DNA of 64,000 nucleotides from Buttiauxella brennerae ATCC 51605. Its GTDB lineage: Bacteria; Pseudomonadota; Gammaproteobacteria; Enterobacterales; Enterobacteriaceae. The stretch lies in NCBI RefSeq assembly GCF_001654925.1, contig NZ_LXER01000011.1:124001-188000 (forward strand). The letters run 5' to 3'. The position numbers were made by a program, and so were the translations under genes. Positions within the stretch are counted from its first letter, which is position 1. Each line of letters begins with the position of its first letter. The notes beneath the pieces were generated by a model. It searched no databases, was not told the DNA's origin, and saw only the letters and a list, made by a program, of their open reading frames with translations. Shown here piece after piece: positions 47,917 to 56,945 of this stretch.

Positions 47917-48273
47917 ATGACGAATCCAACTGATTTGACTGACCCTGCGCTCACGCCACAGTGGGGACTTCCGCTCAACGTGAAACCGCGCTTCGGGGCG
48001 CGTCTGGTGCAGGAGGGGCGCCGCCTACATTTTCTGGCCGACCGGGCCGGGTTCACCTCTACGTTCAGCGAGGCGGATGCGCGGCATTTGGACCAGGCCT
48101 TCCCGCTGCTACTGAAGCAGATGGAGGGCATGCTGCTGTCCGGTGAGTTGGATCCGCGCAGGGCGAGCGGCGTGATGCTGCAGGCAAAAGGGCTGACCTG
48201 CGAGGCTGACACGCTCGGCTCCTGTGGTTACGTGTATATCGCCATTTATCCGACTCCAGCGGTAAAAGCCTGA
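47917..48273 (+). CDS. cbeA: CbeA/YeeU-type antitoxin
   Basis: A 118-residue protein matching the CbeA/YeeU/YagB antitoxins: FGARLVQEGRRLHFLADRAGFTSTFSEADARHLDQAFPLLLKQMEGML and the hallmark CEADTLGSCGYVYIAIYPT. In the type IV system of E. coli, CbeA stabilises MreB and FtsZ filaments and so counters CbtA without touching the toxin. The cognate toxin gene follows 57 bases downstream. The start is the ATG of MTNPTDLTD; the upstream frame is not coding. Confidence 0.92.
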   Translation: MTNPTDLTDPALTPQWGLPLNVKPRFGARLVQEGRRLHFLADRAGFTSTFSEADARHLDQAFPLLLKQMEGMLLSGELDPRRASGVMLQAKGLTCEADTLGSCGYVYIAIYPTPAVKA

Positions 48274-48330
48274 GCCATAAAGAACTATCCACGTTAACCC
48301 CTTCTTTTTTTGACTTACGAGATAACCAAT

Positions 48331-48960
48331 ATGAAGAAATCACCCGATTCGCCGACGCGGGCGGCGCAGTGCTGCCCGTCACCCGTTATGGTCTGGCGTA
48401 CCCTGCTGACGCATCTGCTCAGTCAGCACTATGGACTGACTCTCAACGACACACCGTTTGGCGATGACTGCGTTATTCAGGAGCACATTGATACCGGGGT
48501 TTCGCTGGCAGACGCCCTGAACGCCGTAGTTGAAAAGTATGACCTGGTGCGCACCGACCAGAAGGGCTTCAGTTTTATCCCACGGTCCTCGCTTATCACA
48601 TCCACTGATGTCATGCGTGCACGAAAGGCCGCAGGGCTTATGAAGCGTGGCAGTTACCAGTCGGTAAAAAGCACCACTCAGGAGCCTCTCCCACCATGTG
48701 GCAATGCGCCTGCGGACATGACCACGCAGAGGAGTCCGGAGAGCCTGACATTGCCGTTGAGTACCTTTAACCGCAGTGAAGCGGAGGCTGTTGTTGCGGC
48801 TTACTGCAACGTCACCATTGAGGATGACCAGCGTGCCCACTTCCGGCTGGTGATACGCGATGCTGAAGGGCTGCTTGTGTGGCGGGCATGGAATTTTGAG
48901 GCGGATGCGGGGCAGGGACTGAATGCGTATCTGCTGAGCCATGGCGTGAAATCACGCTGA
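48331..48960 (+). CDS. cbtA: CbtA/YeeV-type toxin with C-terminal extension
   Basis: A 209-residue protein. Its first 120 or so residues are a full CbtA toxin ([32 protein letters not shown], then [29 protein letters not shown]). CbtA inhibits MreB and FtsZ polymerisation. The typical protein ends near residue 124. Here a linker leads to an extra domain of about 65 residues ([44 protein letters not shown]). I recall this tail from DUF5983-type proteins encoded beside cbtA, which suggests a natural fusion of two neighbouring genes. Confidence 0.85.
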   Translation: MKKSPDSPTRAAQCCPSPVMVWRTLLTHLLSQHYGLTLNDTPFGDDCVIQEHIDTGVSLADALNAVVEKYDLVRTDQKGFSFIPRSSLITSTDVMRARKAAGLMKRGSYQSVKSTTQEPLPPCGNAPADMTTQRSPESLTLPLSTFNRSEAEAVVAAYCNVTIEDDQRAHFRLVIRDAEGLLVWRAWNFEADAGQGLNAYLLSHGVKSR

Positions 48961-49018
48961 CTTCATTCCCCGGCACCTTACTGGCGTCGGGGACAGTCCC
49001 TTTTTCAGGGAGAGGATA

Positions 49019-49972
49019 ATGACCACAAAAACGACTCAGAACACCCCACGACATGGCCCTGCCAGCGCTGTGGGAAACTTAGCCATAAACCCCGCCCAAT
49101 TGTGGCTGGATGGACTGACAACTGCGGGACGTAAGGGGATGCAGAGCCAGCTCAGGCGCTGCGCAGATATTCTCAGTTCGGGAGGTACGCCTGACAGTTA
49201 TCCCTGGCATACGCTGGATTATGCCAGTGTGATGCGGGTGCGAGCCTGCCTGCTGGATGCGGAATATGCCGTTGCCACGGTGAATATGGCGTTGTCGGCG
49301 CTGAAGTCCGTGGCCGGGGCAGCGTTCAGTATGGGTCTGCTGGATGCTGACAGGCTGACGCATATACGGTCAGTCCGGCGAATCAGCGGAGATGCCCGCC
49401 GGCAGGGGCGTGCACTGGACAGTAGCGAAATCCGGGCGATGCTGGACGCAGCGACTGGATATGCGGTATTGCGCAGCCAGCGTGACCGCGCCATTCTGCT
49501 GCTTTTGTGTGGCGCTGGTCTACGGGCCGGTGAGCTGGTTGCGTTGAACGTTGAGGACGTCGATGTGACCACTGGCATTGTTTGGGTCAGGCAAGGGAAG
49601 GGCCGCAAAAGCCGGGAAATTCATCTTGCAAGGAAAGTCTGTACACAACTCAAACGCTGGTTGAAAGTCAGGGGAGGCCATGACGGTCCGTTGTTCAGTC
49701 GCATCAGCCGTGCTGACCGTTCAGGGCATCAAAGGCTCACGACAACCGGCCTGACGGGGTTACTGAGACAACTGTGCGAACTGGCGGCCGTGGAGTATTT
49801 TACCCCGCATGATTTGCGTAGAACCTTTATCACACAACTTCTGGAGCAGGGTATCGATATCAACATTGTACGCCAGCTGGCAGGCCATGCTGACATATCT
49901 ACGACCACCCGCTACGACTGCCGTGGTGAGGTGGTGGTACAACAAGCCTCCAGAGGGTTTAGTTGCTGGTAG
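49019..49972 (+). CDS. Xer-like tyrosine recombinase
   Basis: A 317-residue tyrosine recombinase. An N-terminal SAM-like core-binding domain precedes a catalytic domain with all key residues: Arg in LLCGAGLRAGELVAL, Lys in RQGKGRKSREIHL, HDLRRTF, LAGHADISTTTRYD with the nucleophile Tyr. The layout is XerC/XerD-like rather than P4-integrase-like (no DUF4102 domain). Its end (VVVQQASRGFSCW) looks different from the usual tail after RYDRRGE. It lies about 60 bases after cbtA. It may mobilise the cbtA-side segment or resolve multimers. Confidence 0.88.
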   Translation: MTTKTTQNTPRHGPASAVGNLAINPAQLWLDGLTTAGRKGMQSQLRRCADILSSGGTPDSYPWHTLDYASVMRVRACLLDAEYAVATVNMALSALKSVAGAAFSMGLLDADRLTHIRSVRRISGDARRQGRALDSSEIRAMLDAATGYAVLRSQRDRAILLLLCGAGLRAGELVALNVEDVDVTTGIVWVRQGKGRKSREIHLARKVCTQLKRWLKVRGGHDGPLFSRISRADRSGHQRLTTTGLTGLLRQLCELAAVEYFTPHDLRRTFITQLLEQGIDINIVRQLAGHADISTTTRYDCRGEVVVQQASRGFSCW

Positions 49973-50200
49973 CTGTTTGGGGGATATGCTTCTCACTCTG
50001 CTGGCTAAAACCATCAAACGGGGCCAGAACCTATTTTTATGACCCAAATATATGCAGACAGTTCGTTTTGACGTAAGGGGGCCGGGAAGCACGGGTGATT
50101 CACCACCCCGGTGAATGCCCCCTTGAACATGAGGCTGTATCGGCTCAAATATTCGTTTATATACCCCTGCGAGTATTCACAGGGGGTTACCGGAGGCTAT

Positions 50201-51271
50201 TTAGCTAAAGTAGCGATTTCTGTTGGTTGCTACCCATAATGGCGGGTTGCCTAGCAGACCCAGTTTTGCTTTGCAATCGGGCCAGAATGACCAGACTTCA
50301 CCCTTGTTCAAGAGTTCATATTCATATTGTTTGAATACCTTCTCCTGGTGTTTCGGCATTTTCCTGGCACCAATGCGTTTCAGAAAGTCATGCTTATTTC
50401 TTGCCAGAGTATGTCCCTTTTTATAGCTAAAACGGTTATCAGTCCCATGAAGCATGTTATCCAGGCCTTTATGGTAGATTTGTAAGCTTTCAAAAGGGTT
50501 AACTAATTTATCAAGATCGGCCAGACGAATGGCTCTGTTGGCCTGTTTTGAATGAGGTGTATTTTTGGGGCGAATTCTGGCCTCAATACGCAGGAAATCA
50601 GCATATTCATCCACCCTGAGAATATTTTTTCCCAAAGTTTCTACCTTTTCAATGGAAGATTCTACCCCAAATAAATCAGTTTTCTCATAAATTGACATCT
50701 GGAGGTGGGAGTACACCGTTCCCAGAGTCAGTCCCCGTGAGTCACCTTCCAGATTCATATTCCCTGTATAGCAGCGTTTCAGTCCAAAAAAATAATCCTC
50801 AAGCGTACAGTTATAAACATCCAGAGCCACATCCAGACGGGTGACCCATGCACGTTTAAAGATCGTGAAAATAAGATCTGCCAGTCCACTTTCAGCCAGC
50901 CACAGAATAAGCTTATTCATTCCATTTTCAGTGAGATGCTGTGGCCGGAATTCAAAGCGAATATTACCCACATTATCCCTGTATGGTTTATAGTCAATTC
51001 TTACCAACATAGTACTGCCAGAGGATATTTTCACCCCTTTCTGATAATGGTTTTTACCATTCTTTTTATGGTATACAGGCTCGACAGAATAGTGCTCAGT
51101 CATACCCATGATATTCTTTACCCAGTCTCTAATTGTATTTTTCTCACGTTTACCATCCACCATGGATACAATAGTGATCCCATCAACACGCATTCTCAGC
51201 GGGTGCCCATCTTTACTACGACCAACTTTTAATGACTTCTTCCCATTATCTATATTCTTCATACTCATCAT
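50201..51271 (-). CDS. Rep_trans-type replication initiator-like protein
   Basis: A 356-residue protein with AWVTRLDVALDVYN, the family hallmark of Rep_trans initiators (plasmid pT181 and filamentous phage types). Further blocks are RFEFRPQ, SIYEKTDLFG and a basic C terminus. Such proteins nick a double-strand origin for rolling-circle replication. Here the gene could serve autonomous replication of the excised element or be a relic. The start is the first Met of MMSMKNID, preceded by GGGAG. It is AT-rich, unlike the neighbouring cbtA segment. Confidence 0.72.
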   Translation of the reverse strand: MMSMKNIDNGKKSLKVGRSKDGHPLRMRVDGITIVSMVDGKREKNTIRDWVKNIMGMTEHYSVEPVYHKKNGKNHYQKGVKISSGSTMLVRIDYKPYRDNVGNIRFEFRPQHLTENGMNKLILWLAESGLADLIFTIFKRAWVTRLDVALDVYNCTLEDYFFGLKRCYTGNMNLEGDSRGLTLGTVYSHLQMSIYEKTDLFGVESSIEKVETLGKNILRVDEYADFLRIEARIRPKNTPHSKQANRAIRLADLDKLVNPFESLQIYHKGLDNMLHGTDNRFSYKKGHTLARNKHDFLKRIGARKMPKHQEKVFKQYEYELLNKGEVWSFWPDCKAKLGLLGNPPLWVATNRNRYFS

Positions 51272-51400
51272 CGTTCTCCCATAACCATTCATCCATGTGA
51301 GTGGCTATATCAATTAATCCAATTACATGGTTCTGAGTGGGCGCATATGTGGCTTATAGACGGTTCAAAAACACGCCCATAAGCCACTAACCCTCGACCT

Positions 51401-51592
51401 CTAGCGTCCTGCTGGCATTCTTGAAGCTATCCACGCCTCAACGTCGTGTTGCAACCACGCCACAGCACGTCCTCCCGTGAGCGACACCTGTCGCGGAAAA
51501 GTACCTGCGGCAATCATCCGGTAGAGCGTTGCCCGGCTCACGGCGCAGCGCGCCAGTACGGTCTGTATCCTGATTAACCTGATTTCGTTCAT
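51401..51592 (-). CDS. AlpA-family MerR-type regulator
   Basis: A 63-residue protein with a MerR-like helix-turn-helix: IRIQTVLARCAVSRATLYRMIAAGTFPRQVSLTGGRAVAWLQHDVEAWI. AlpA proteins are small activators in P4-like elements, for instance inducing intA for excision of CP4-57. It has GGAG seven bases before the ATG. It is divergent from the gene at 51790, and three related palindromes lie in the shared upstream region. Confidence 0.88.
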   Translation of the reverse strand: MNEIRLIRIQTVLARCAVSRATLYRMIAAGTFPRQVSLTGGRAVAWLQHDVEAWIASRMPAGR

Positions 51593-51664
51593 CGAAGTGC
51601 TCCTTCGCTTGTTTAGGTGCACTTTGGTACAAGATGTTTTTTTACTGACCTGACACTGGAAAAG

Positions 51665-51740
51665 GCGTGACGGTTCGCGATGCTTGCGTGACGGTCACGA
51701 AATATATATGGTGTTTGTGAGCGTGACCGTCACGCGACCG
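51665..51740. repeat. Three related palindromic sites (GCGTGAC[G/C]GTCACGC)
   Basis: A half-complete copy lies at 51665-51674 (GCGTGACGGT), a full copy at 51686-51699 (GCGTGACGGTCACG) and a perfect 15-base palindrome at 51721-51735 (GCGTGACCGTCACGC), trailed by GACCGTGATGG. They are spaced at roughly 20 and 35 bases. The position between the AlpA-like gene and the divergent unknown gene, beside a replication-initiator gene, suggests operators or origin iterons. Confidence 0.7.
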
Positions 51741-51789
51741 TGATGGTTGTATTTCTCATACTGTGAAGCCACCCAAAGGAGGCTACAAA

Positions 51790-52314
51790 ATGGCTGGAAG
51801 AATGACCCGAAAGGGGCAGAAAACGACCCTTTCCAAAGCACTAAAACCGAATTCTGATGTGCAGCGGCAGGATGCCCGTCGTGGTACCCTGAAAAAAGAT
51901 TTTGGCCCGTCTGTAGATGTTTATATGTCAGAAACGACTAAGAACCGGCTGGACAATCTCATTGAAAAGGGGGTATTTCCCGGTGAGGACGTTTCACCAG
52001 GAACCCGTGGGCGTTGTTATGCATTGGCTGAATTGATTAATCAGTTTTACTATGATGCATTTGTCCGCCCCAAGACAAAGGCCGGGAAAGAGATTGCTGA
52101 TTTGTATAATGTTATATGGGAGAAGCGTATTGTTGATCGGTGTTCAGAAGATGAAGTGGCGAATTATTTGAATGAGGAGGGTTACCGTTATCCTGAAATA
52201 AAAAAGGACGATGTTGTACTACGGAACATTACCTGGAGTGCAGTTGATGTTATTAAAATGACACATACTGAAGATGTCATTTCTTTAATCAGGGCTGCGC
52301 GGGACGTAAAATAA
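51790..52314 (+). CDS. Hypothetical basic protein downstream of palindromic sites
   Basis: A 174-residue protein starting at an ATG with the strong ribosome-binding site AAAGGAGG. The N-terminal 45 residues are very basic (MAGRMTRKGQKTTLSKALK). The middle (VDVYMSETTKNRLDNLIEKGVFPGEDVSPGTRGRCYALAELINQFYYDAF) has a helix-rich pattern that could be a small DNA-binding fold. I recognise no family. The gene stands alone on the plus strand beside the AlpA-like regulator and the Rep_trans-like gene. It could be a partition, replication or excision accessory protein. Confidence 0.6.
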   Translation: MAGRMTRKGQKTTLSKALKPNSDVQRQDARRGTLKKDFGPSVDVYMSETTKNRLDNLIEKGVFPGEDVSPGTRGRCYALAELINQFYYDAFVRPKTKAGKEIADLYNVIWEKRIVDRCSEDEVANYLNEEGYRYPEIKKDDVVLRNITWSAVDVIKMTHTEDVISLIRAARDVK

Positions 52315-52696
52315 TAGGGGGCTGTGTTACTAAGTTAATATAACGATCCTGTTTATGATTCTGTGTAAATCCCTTTTTTTTAGAAGTGACCGTCAAGGGG
52401 GGTATCTATATAGATGTATCAACACTAGTCACTGGATATATAAAACTTAAAACCCTTCCGTAATTGAAATCCTTTTAATAGACTTCAGGCTGGACCCGGG
52501 TTTTGTACAGCTTTTGGGATCTAGAACTGTGCACCGCGTAAGAGCGGTGTTCCAGTTGGCGAAGCGCATAAATGGGATAAACGAGTGCAGAATGGCATAA
52601 CAATGTCGCTCGTATTAAACAATATCCTTGCTGGCCCTCCCATCATCCACGAAGATAGCTATCAGTGAGTTAACGTTGAATGAGGGGACATAGGGA
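52315..52696. other. Intergenic region
   Basis: About 380 bases without an ORF. They are AT-rich near 52320-52470 and contain hairpin-like segments around 52530-52560 (CACCGCGTAAGAGCGGTG). Nothing is recognised with confidence. Confidence 0.35.
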
Positions 52697-53098
52697 ATGC
52701 TCGAAGTCGAATTTCGGGAATGGCTAGAGATCAGAGGTGCCAAAACACAAGCGGGCCTCAACTCTCGTATTTATGCGGTTAAAACTATCGAAAAAAAACT
52801 CGCGGCGCTGGGTTCTCCTCATGCAGATCTGGATGCAGCCTACAAGGCTGATGGATTTGCACAATTGCGACAACGTATCAAACAGATTCGTCGCGATGCT
52901 AAAGACAACGGCGACGACTATCGAATGCTGATGCCTGACTCAGAACAGCCGCTTAACCGATTGTATAACTGGAACAGCTGGCTCGGGCAGTGTGGACGCT
53001 TTCTTGGCGGCGATGACTCCCAGGCCGACGAGATCCGGGATTACGTCCTCGAAAAGTGGGGGGCTCAAAGAGAGGCCGAGAAAAACACTAGACTTTGA
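52697..53098 (+). CDS. Hypothetical protein, possible N-terminal fragment of a restriction-type protein
   Basis: A 133-residue protein (FREWLEIRGAKTQAGLNSRIYAVKTIEKKLAAL ... LYNWNSWLGQCGRFLGGDD). It resembles the small helical domain found at the N terminus of some large McrB- or nuclease-type defence proteins. The frame simply ends at TGA and nothing downstream continues the homology. It is therefore either a stand-alone small protein or the remnant of a longer gene. There is no strong ribosome-binding site. Confidence 0.5.
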   Translation: MLEVEFREWLEIRGAKTQAGLNSRIYAVKTIEKKLAALGSPHADLDAAYKADGFAQLRQRIKQIRRDAKDNGDDYRMLMPDSEQPLNRLYNWNSWLGQCGRFLGGDDSQADEIRDYVLEKWGAQREAEKNTRL

Positions 53099-53511
53099 GT
53101 CACCCGCAGAGCGATTTAACCAGTGTGTTGCATCCATTAGTTGAACTCACAGCGAAAAGCGGACAGTGATGACAGCATTCTTTTTGAATCAACGGCGGGG
53201 CAGATGGTAATGACACAGGCTTTATGGTCTGGTAATGGTCGCTCTGAAAGCGATCTTTCCTGCAATCCCGCGTTTTCTTGTTCCGGAAAGCGGTTTTATA
53301 AGCGTGTGTGGTTTGTGTCAAGCATCTCAATGGAAATCGTTCATGGGACCGATGATTAAGTGACGCCGCACACAATGAACGCCTCGGCTCGCTGGCCAGC
53401 CTGAGTATCTGTCGACTGCGCGAACCGGCAGAGCGCGGCTCAGCCGGGCCGCAAAAAGTCGCGTTTCGGGCCTGAAGACCATGGTCTGATGGAAAGCAAA
53501 GGGAACGGATA
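53099..53511. other. Intergenic region at the CBASS 3' flank
   Basis: About 410 bases. Two short frames (53141-53359 plus, 53100-53375 minus) have no domain, signal or clear ribosome-binding site. I call no gene. A small degraded gene cannot be excluded. Confidence 0.35.
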
Positions 53512-54006
53512 TTAAATCAGAACCTCTCGCAGTCTGATGGGGGCGTTTCCCCTTGGGAATACACTGGCGCTCAGACTGTATGAGCCTGCCGGATCCCCTC
53601 CAAGTATAATCATTACAGGCTCCAAGCACTGGTAGTCAGGGTTCGCTGCAATGCTTGTCATAGACCTGAAGTCATCACCACTTGGCTCGGGTGAGCCTCC
53701 TGGATGAAAATGCCACTCACCAACATAATACAATCCCGTTTTCCATCGGGCATGAAGTAAAGGCCTCAGCCCTCTGACGCCTCGTTGAAATGTCGTCCGG
53801 CCAGCGAGTGAATCCGCTGGATGGGTTGTGGCTTCCACGATCATTGCCGTAGAACTGTCTTCGCTGTATGAGCCAATCAGAATACCACCTGTTTCATTTA
53901 CGCCAGCTTTAAGACATTCGGAAACCATCTGCTCAATGGTTGAGGAGCTAATGACGACAGTATAAAGTGCACCCTCACTCGAAAAAGTCACATCTTTAAT
54001 ACTCAT
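53512..54006 (-). CDS. cap3: CBASS Cap3, JAMM isopeptidase
   Basis: A 164-residue JAB/MPN metalloprotease. The motif is Glu in NETGGILIGSY, then GEWHFHPGGSPEPSGDD (HxHP...SxxD), which binds the catalytic zinc. In type II CBASS, Cap3 removes the CD-NTase from its Cap2-made conjugates and so tempers activation. The start MSIKD overlaps the cap2 end by 11 bases. A longer frame reaching into cap2 is ignored. It is last in the four-gene operon. Confidence 0.9.
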   Translation of the reverse strand: MSIKDVTFSSEGALYTVVISSSTIEQMVSECLKAGVNETGGILIGSYSEDSSTAMIVEATTHPADSLAGRTTFQRGVRGLRPLLHARWKTGLYYVGEWHFHPGGSPEPSGDDFRSMTSIAANPDYQCLEPVMIILGGDPAGSYSLSASVFPRGNAPIRLREVLI

Positions 54007-55798
54007 GCGGCTCTCTCTCGACAGTGCCATCAGGCATCTGCTTAAAATATTCATAGATTCTCCCTGGCGCACTGACCACCCGGCAAATGAATTTTGTACC
54101 GACGACCGCCCATAACTGTACATCATCGGCACGGGCCGGAAATACAGGATGCCAGCACCCGATGCCTTCTATTCTCGCCTCATCCATGTCGATCTCAGGT
54201 GACGCTGAGGCGTCGAAGCGGCTGGAAGCATCCGTCACCGGAAACGTTGTTTCACTGGCAGCAAACGCAAATAAACCTTCAGCCCGCCATGTCATAGCCA
54301 GGCTGATAAATATTTTTTCACTTTGCCAGTCAAATGCCGCCAATGACTTAAGAACACCATCATCACCGGTACAATCAATGATCACGTCGTACTTACGCAG
54401 TGAGTTTTTTGCCGCCTCACTCTCAGGGGGAAACGCGCAGCTGAATGAACGTGCACTTGCGTCAGGCAGAATACGATTCAAATGTTCAACCAGCGCGGCC
54501 GCTTTGTTATGGCCAACTGACGTCATTGTCAGGGCGTGACGGCTCAGATTTCCGGTCTGTAGGAGGTCTGCATCCAGAATGCCCTGGCTGACAACACCCA
54601 TGCGCATCAGGTTTTCTGCAATCATGCTGCCCAGTGAGCCTGCACCGATTATCAGCACCTTTTTGCTGCGAATGTCGTTGGCTGCTTCGCCACGTGTTCT
54701 GAGCTGGTCGGCAGCCCAGTTCTGCGTCCTCACCCACCTGATGGGCTCCTGTGAAAGTGGCTGTTCGCGATCCCAGGCTCTGCGATTCCGTTCCGTTGGG
54801 CGGAATCCGGGGCGTTTTGTCATTGTATTACTGAGACCGGCCAGACGCAGCGCCAGCCAATGAATGCGCGCTGGCTCATCTCCAATTTTGTTTTCCAGCG
54901 GAAAACCCAGCAAGAGTAATCCGGGCGCGCGTTGCTTGCGCAGGGCTCTGACAGAACGCCCAATATCTGAAAAGAGGTCCGGCAGTGATAACCCGCATTG
55001 TGCGAAGCAATGGCTGAGCTCCTGCCAGGTCCTGGGTGCCTGCCAAGGAGCCAGAACGGGGAGGGTAGGCAAAACAGACCACACTGCGTTCGTTGTTCTC
55101 GCGCCTTTGCGCATGAACGGGGACCATTTGGTTGTCCGGATTAGCTTTCCTTTGTTATCAAAAAACTCACGCAAAAAGTGGGTACCGCGCGCACCGGGCA
55201 ATCCAGTGCTGCTTGCAAACCCCCATTCTCCTGTTTTCGATGCCCAGAAAGGGAGATCATCAATCTGTTCGCTAAAACCGATCACGGTAAAGGGTGACTG
55301 ACCGGGGAAGGCGGGGAGTTCAACAGCATCCCCGGTTGTGGCCAGTTTTTCCTGTGCAGCTGCGTCAATCCAGAGCAGCAGCCTGCTGAGTCGCCAGCTG
55401 ATTCGGTCGAGTAATGCTTCGGGTTCCTGCCCCCATAAGTTACGACCAAATGCGGCGGGCGTATTCTCAAGACACGGATTTCCTGATGTCCATCCGGGGG
55501 TAGACGCAGCCGAAAAGTTGTAGTTTTGGTGCTGAAACGTTGCAGATATACCTTCCGATTTATCGGGATAGACCTCTATACGTATCTGAGCCTCTTCCTG
55601 CCAGAGGACCAGATGCCAGACGCTGTTGTCTGGCATGAACCTGGAGCAGGGTACGGAAAGCCCGGCGGTGAATTTAAGCGACCATCTCTTGTCAGCAGAG
55701 AGCGCCCAGGCATTGTTCGTCCGCATCCTGGGATCATTATTGATAAGGGTGAACGCTGCCTGCAGCTCTCCTGGCACCTGCTGAACGACTGTACTCAA
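53996..55798 (-). CDS. cap2: CBASS Cap2, E2-E1 ubiquitin-transfer-like fusion
   Basis: A 600-residue fusion. The N-terminal part is an E2-like domain with candidate Cys109 in SGNPCLENTPAAFG. The C-terminal part is a ThiF/E1 adenylation domain: KVLIIGAGSLGSMIAENLMRMGV, ILDADLLQTGNLSRHAL (NxxR), IIDCTGDDGVL, and the E1 Cys548 in GIGCWHPVFPA. Cap2 conjugates the CD-NTase C terminus to target molecules and so primes second-messenger synthesis. The overlap with the CD-NTase gene is 4 bases. Confidence 0.93.
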   Translation of the reverse strand: MSTVVQQVPGELQAAFTLINNDPRMRTNNAWALSADKRWSLKFTAGLSVPCSRFMPDNSVWHLVLWQEEAQIRIEVYPDKSEGISATFQHQNYNFSAASTPGWTSGNPCLENTPAAFGRNLWGQEPEALLDRISWRLSRLLLWIDAAAQEKLATTGDAVELPAFPGQSPFTVIGFSEQIDDLPFWASKTGEWGFASSTGLPGARGTHFLREFFDNKGKLIRTTKWSPFMRKGARTTNAVWSVLPTLPVLAPWQAPRTWQELSHCFAQCGLSLPDLFSDIGRSVRALRKQRAPGLLLLGFPLENKIGDEPARIHWLALRLAGLSNTMTKRPGFRPTERNRRAWDREQPLSQEPIRWVRTQNWAADQLRTRGEAANDIRSKKVLIIGAGSLGSMIAENLMRMGVVSQGILDADLLQTGNLSRHALTMTSVGHNKAAALVEHLNRILPDASARSFSCAFPPESEAAKNSLRKYDVIIDCTGDDGVLKSLAAFDWQSEKIFISLAMTWRAEGLFAFAASETTFPVTDASSRFDASASPEIDMDEARIEGIGCWHPVFPARADDVQLWAVVGTKFICRVVSAPGRIYEYFKQMPDGTVEREPHEY

Positions 55799-56940
55799 GC
55801 GAAGCGCCCGGTTTTCTGTGGTTCTGCTGGTTTACTTGGCACTGTAAATCCACCATTGCGATCGCCGCCCTGAGGACCGGGTAAAGGAAACTTGGATCCG
55901 AACAGTTGGCGCCAGAGTTCTGCACTTTCCTGAGGATCCTGAGACGCCAGCGCGTTACGAGCAATTTCCGCCGCACCCGCAATACCCTCATAAAATGAAC
56001 AGAAATCTTCGGTTGATAAGCGCGCCATCACATCATGTTCTTCAACGCCGTGATCTGGCAAACACGGCTTACCTTTCTGGCTGTAAATGTCTGCCCAACG
56101 GCACAAAAAAGTGTCCAACAGCTGAACCAGACCTTTGCCCATTGAGGAGGTTCCATTATCCAGAGCGTTACCAATCAGATGCTCCAGCGGATAGCCTTTA
56201 GGGTATTTCGGCAGGTTTTCGCTGTTCTGCTGTCGCCACCATTTCACCGCCCTGACAAGGTTGATGTAGTGACCGTTGCAAACGCGGTTTTTCTCAGCGG
56301 TCCATCTGATCTGCGCGAGAGGATGCGTCCGGCCCCACTCATTTTTTTCCCTGTCAGGTAGCACTAACGGGTGCGCTTTCCATTCTGAAGCGGGGGCGTC
56401 CTCTACCTGCGCACTGTTGCTCTCAGACAACCATCCCGTATTGGGGGACCAGTTTTTATTCAGGCGCCAGTCAGTTTGCTCTTCCAGAGAGTTAACAGTC
56501 AGAACTGACTCTGACTTATAGAGCTGCTCAAGATGGCTTTTTTCTGCCCCTGACTCTGGGATGGCGGTGATCACCAGGTCCAATTCGACATAGGAGAGGG
56601 TAATGCCAAAAGAGCGCCCCTGAGTTTTCCATTTACCCGGGTAATACTTGTCGAGGAATGGGATGAACAGGTCCATTGCATCAGTGGGAGACATCCGGGT
56701 ATGGTCAAGATTGGTCACCACGACAATATCAACATCAGGGCGCTTATCGCCGAGCGGACGGATTGCCGTTGAACGACGAATGCTGCCCTGCAGGAACGTT
56801 GATACGACAATTTCCTTGAGTGGTTCGAAATTCTTCAGGCGCTCGCGCAGTGTCCTTGCACCACTTTTCCAGTCTTCCTTCTGTGTATCAGTCGGCCTGA
56901 TATTTGCTAAAAATTCGTTGAACTGAGGTTGAAGTTCCAT
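55795..56940 (-). CDS. CBASS CD-NTase (cGAS/DncV-like nucleotidyltransferase)
   Basis: A 381-residue nucleotidyltransferase of the cGAS/DncV superfamily. The catalytic motif is GSIRRSTAIRPLGDKRPDVDIVV (Gly52-Ser53, Asp69, Asp71), and the third acid is Asp121 in VELDLVITAI. A helical PAP/OAS1-type C-terminal half follows, with a short flexible tail ending TGRFA, where Cap2 conjugation would occur. It would make a cyclic oligonucleotide after phage detection. The nearby SAVED effector suggests a cyclic trinucleotide product, which is inference. The clade cannot be set without alignment. Confidence 0.92.
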   Translation of the reverse strand: MELQPQFNEFLANIRPTDTQKEDWKSGARTLRERLKNFEPLKEIVVSTFLQGSIRRSTAIRPLGDKRPDVDIVVVTNLDHTRMSPTDAMDLFIPFLDKYYPGKWKTQGRSFGITLSYVELDLVITAIPESGAEKSHLEQLYKSESVLTVNSLEEQTDWRLNKNWSPNTGWLSESNSAQVEDAPASEWKAHPLVLPDREKNEWGRTHPLAQIRWTAEKNRVCNGHYINLVRAVKWWRQQNSENLPKYPKGYPLEHLIGNALDNGTSSMGKGLVQLLDTFLCRWADIYSQKGKPCLPDHGVEEHDVMARLSTEDFCSFYEGIAGAAEIARNALASQDPQESAELWRQLFGSKFPLPGPQGGDRNGGFTVPSKPAEPQKTGRFA

Positions 56941-56945
56941 GGTGA

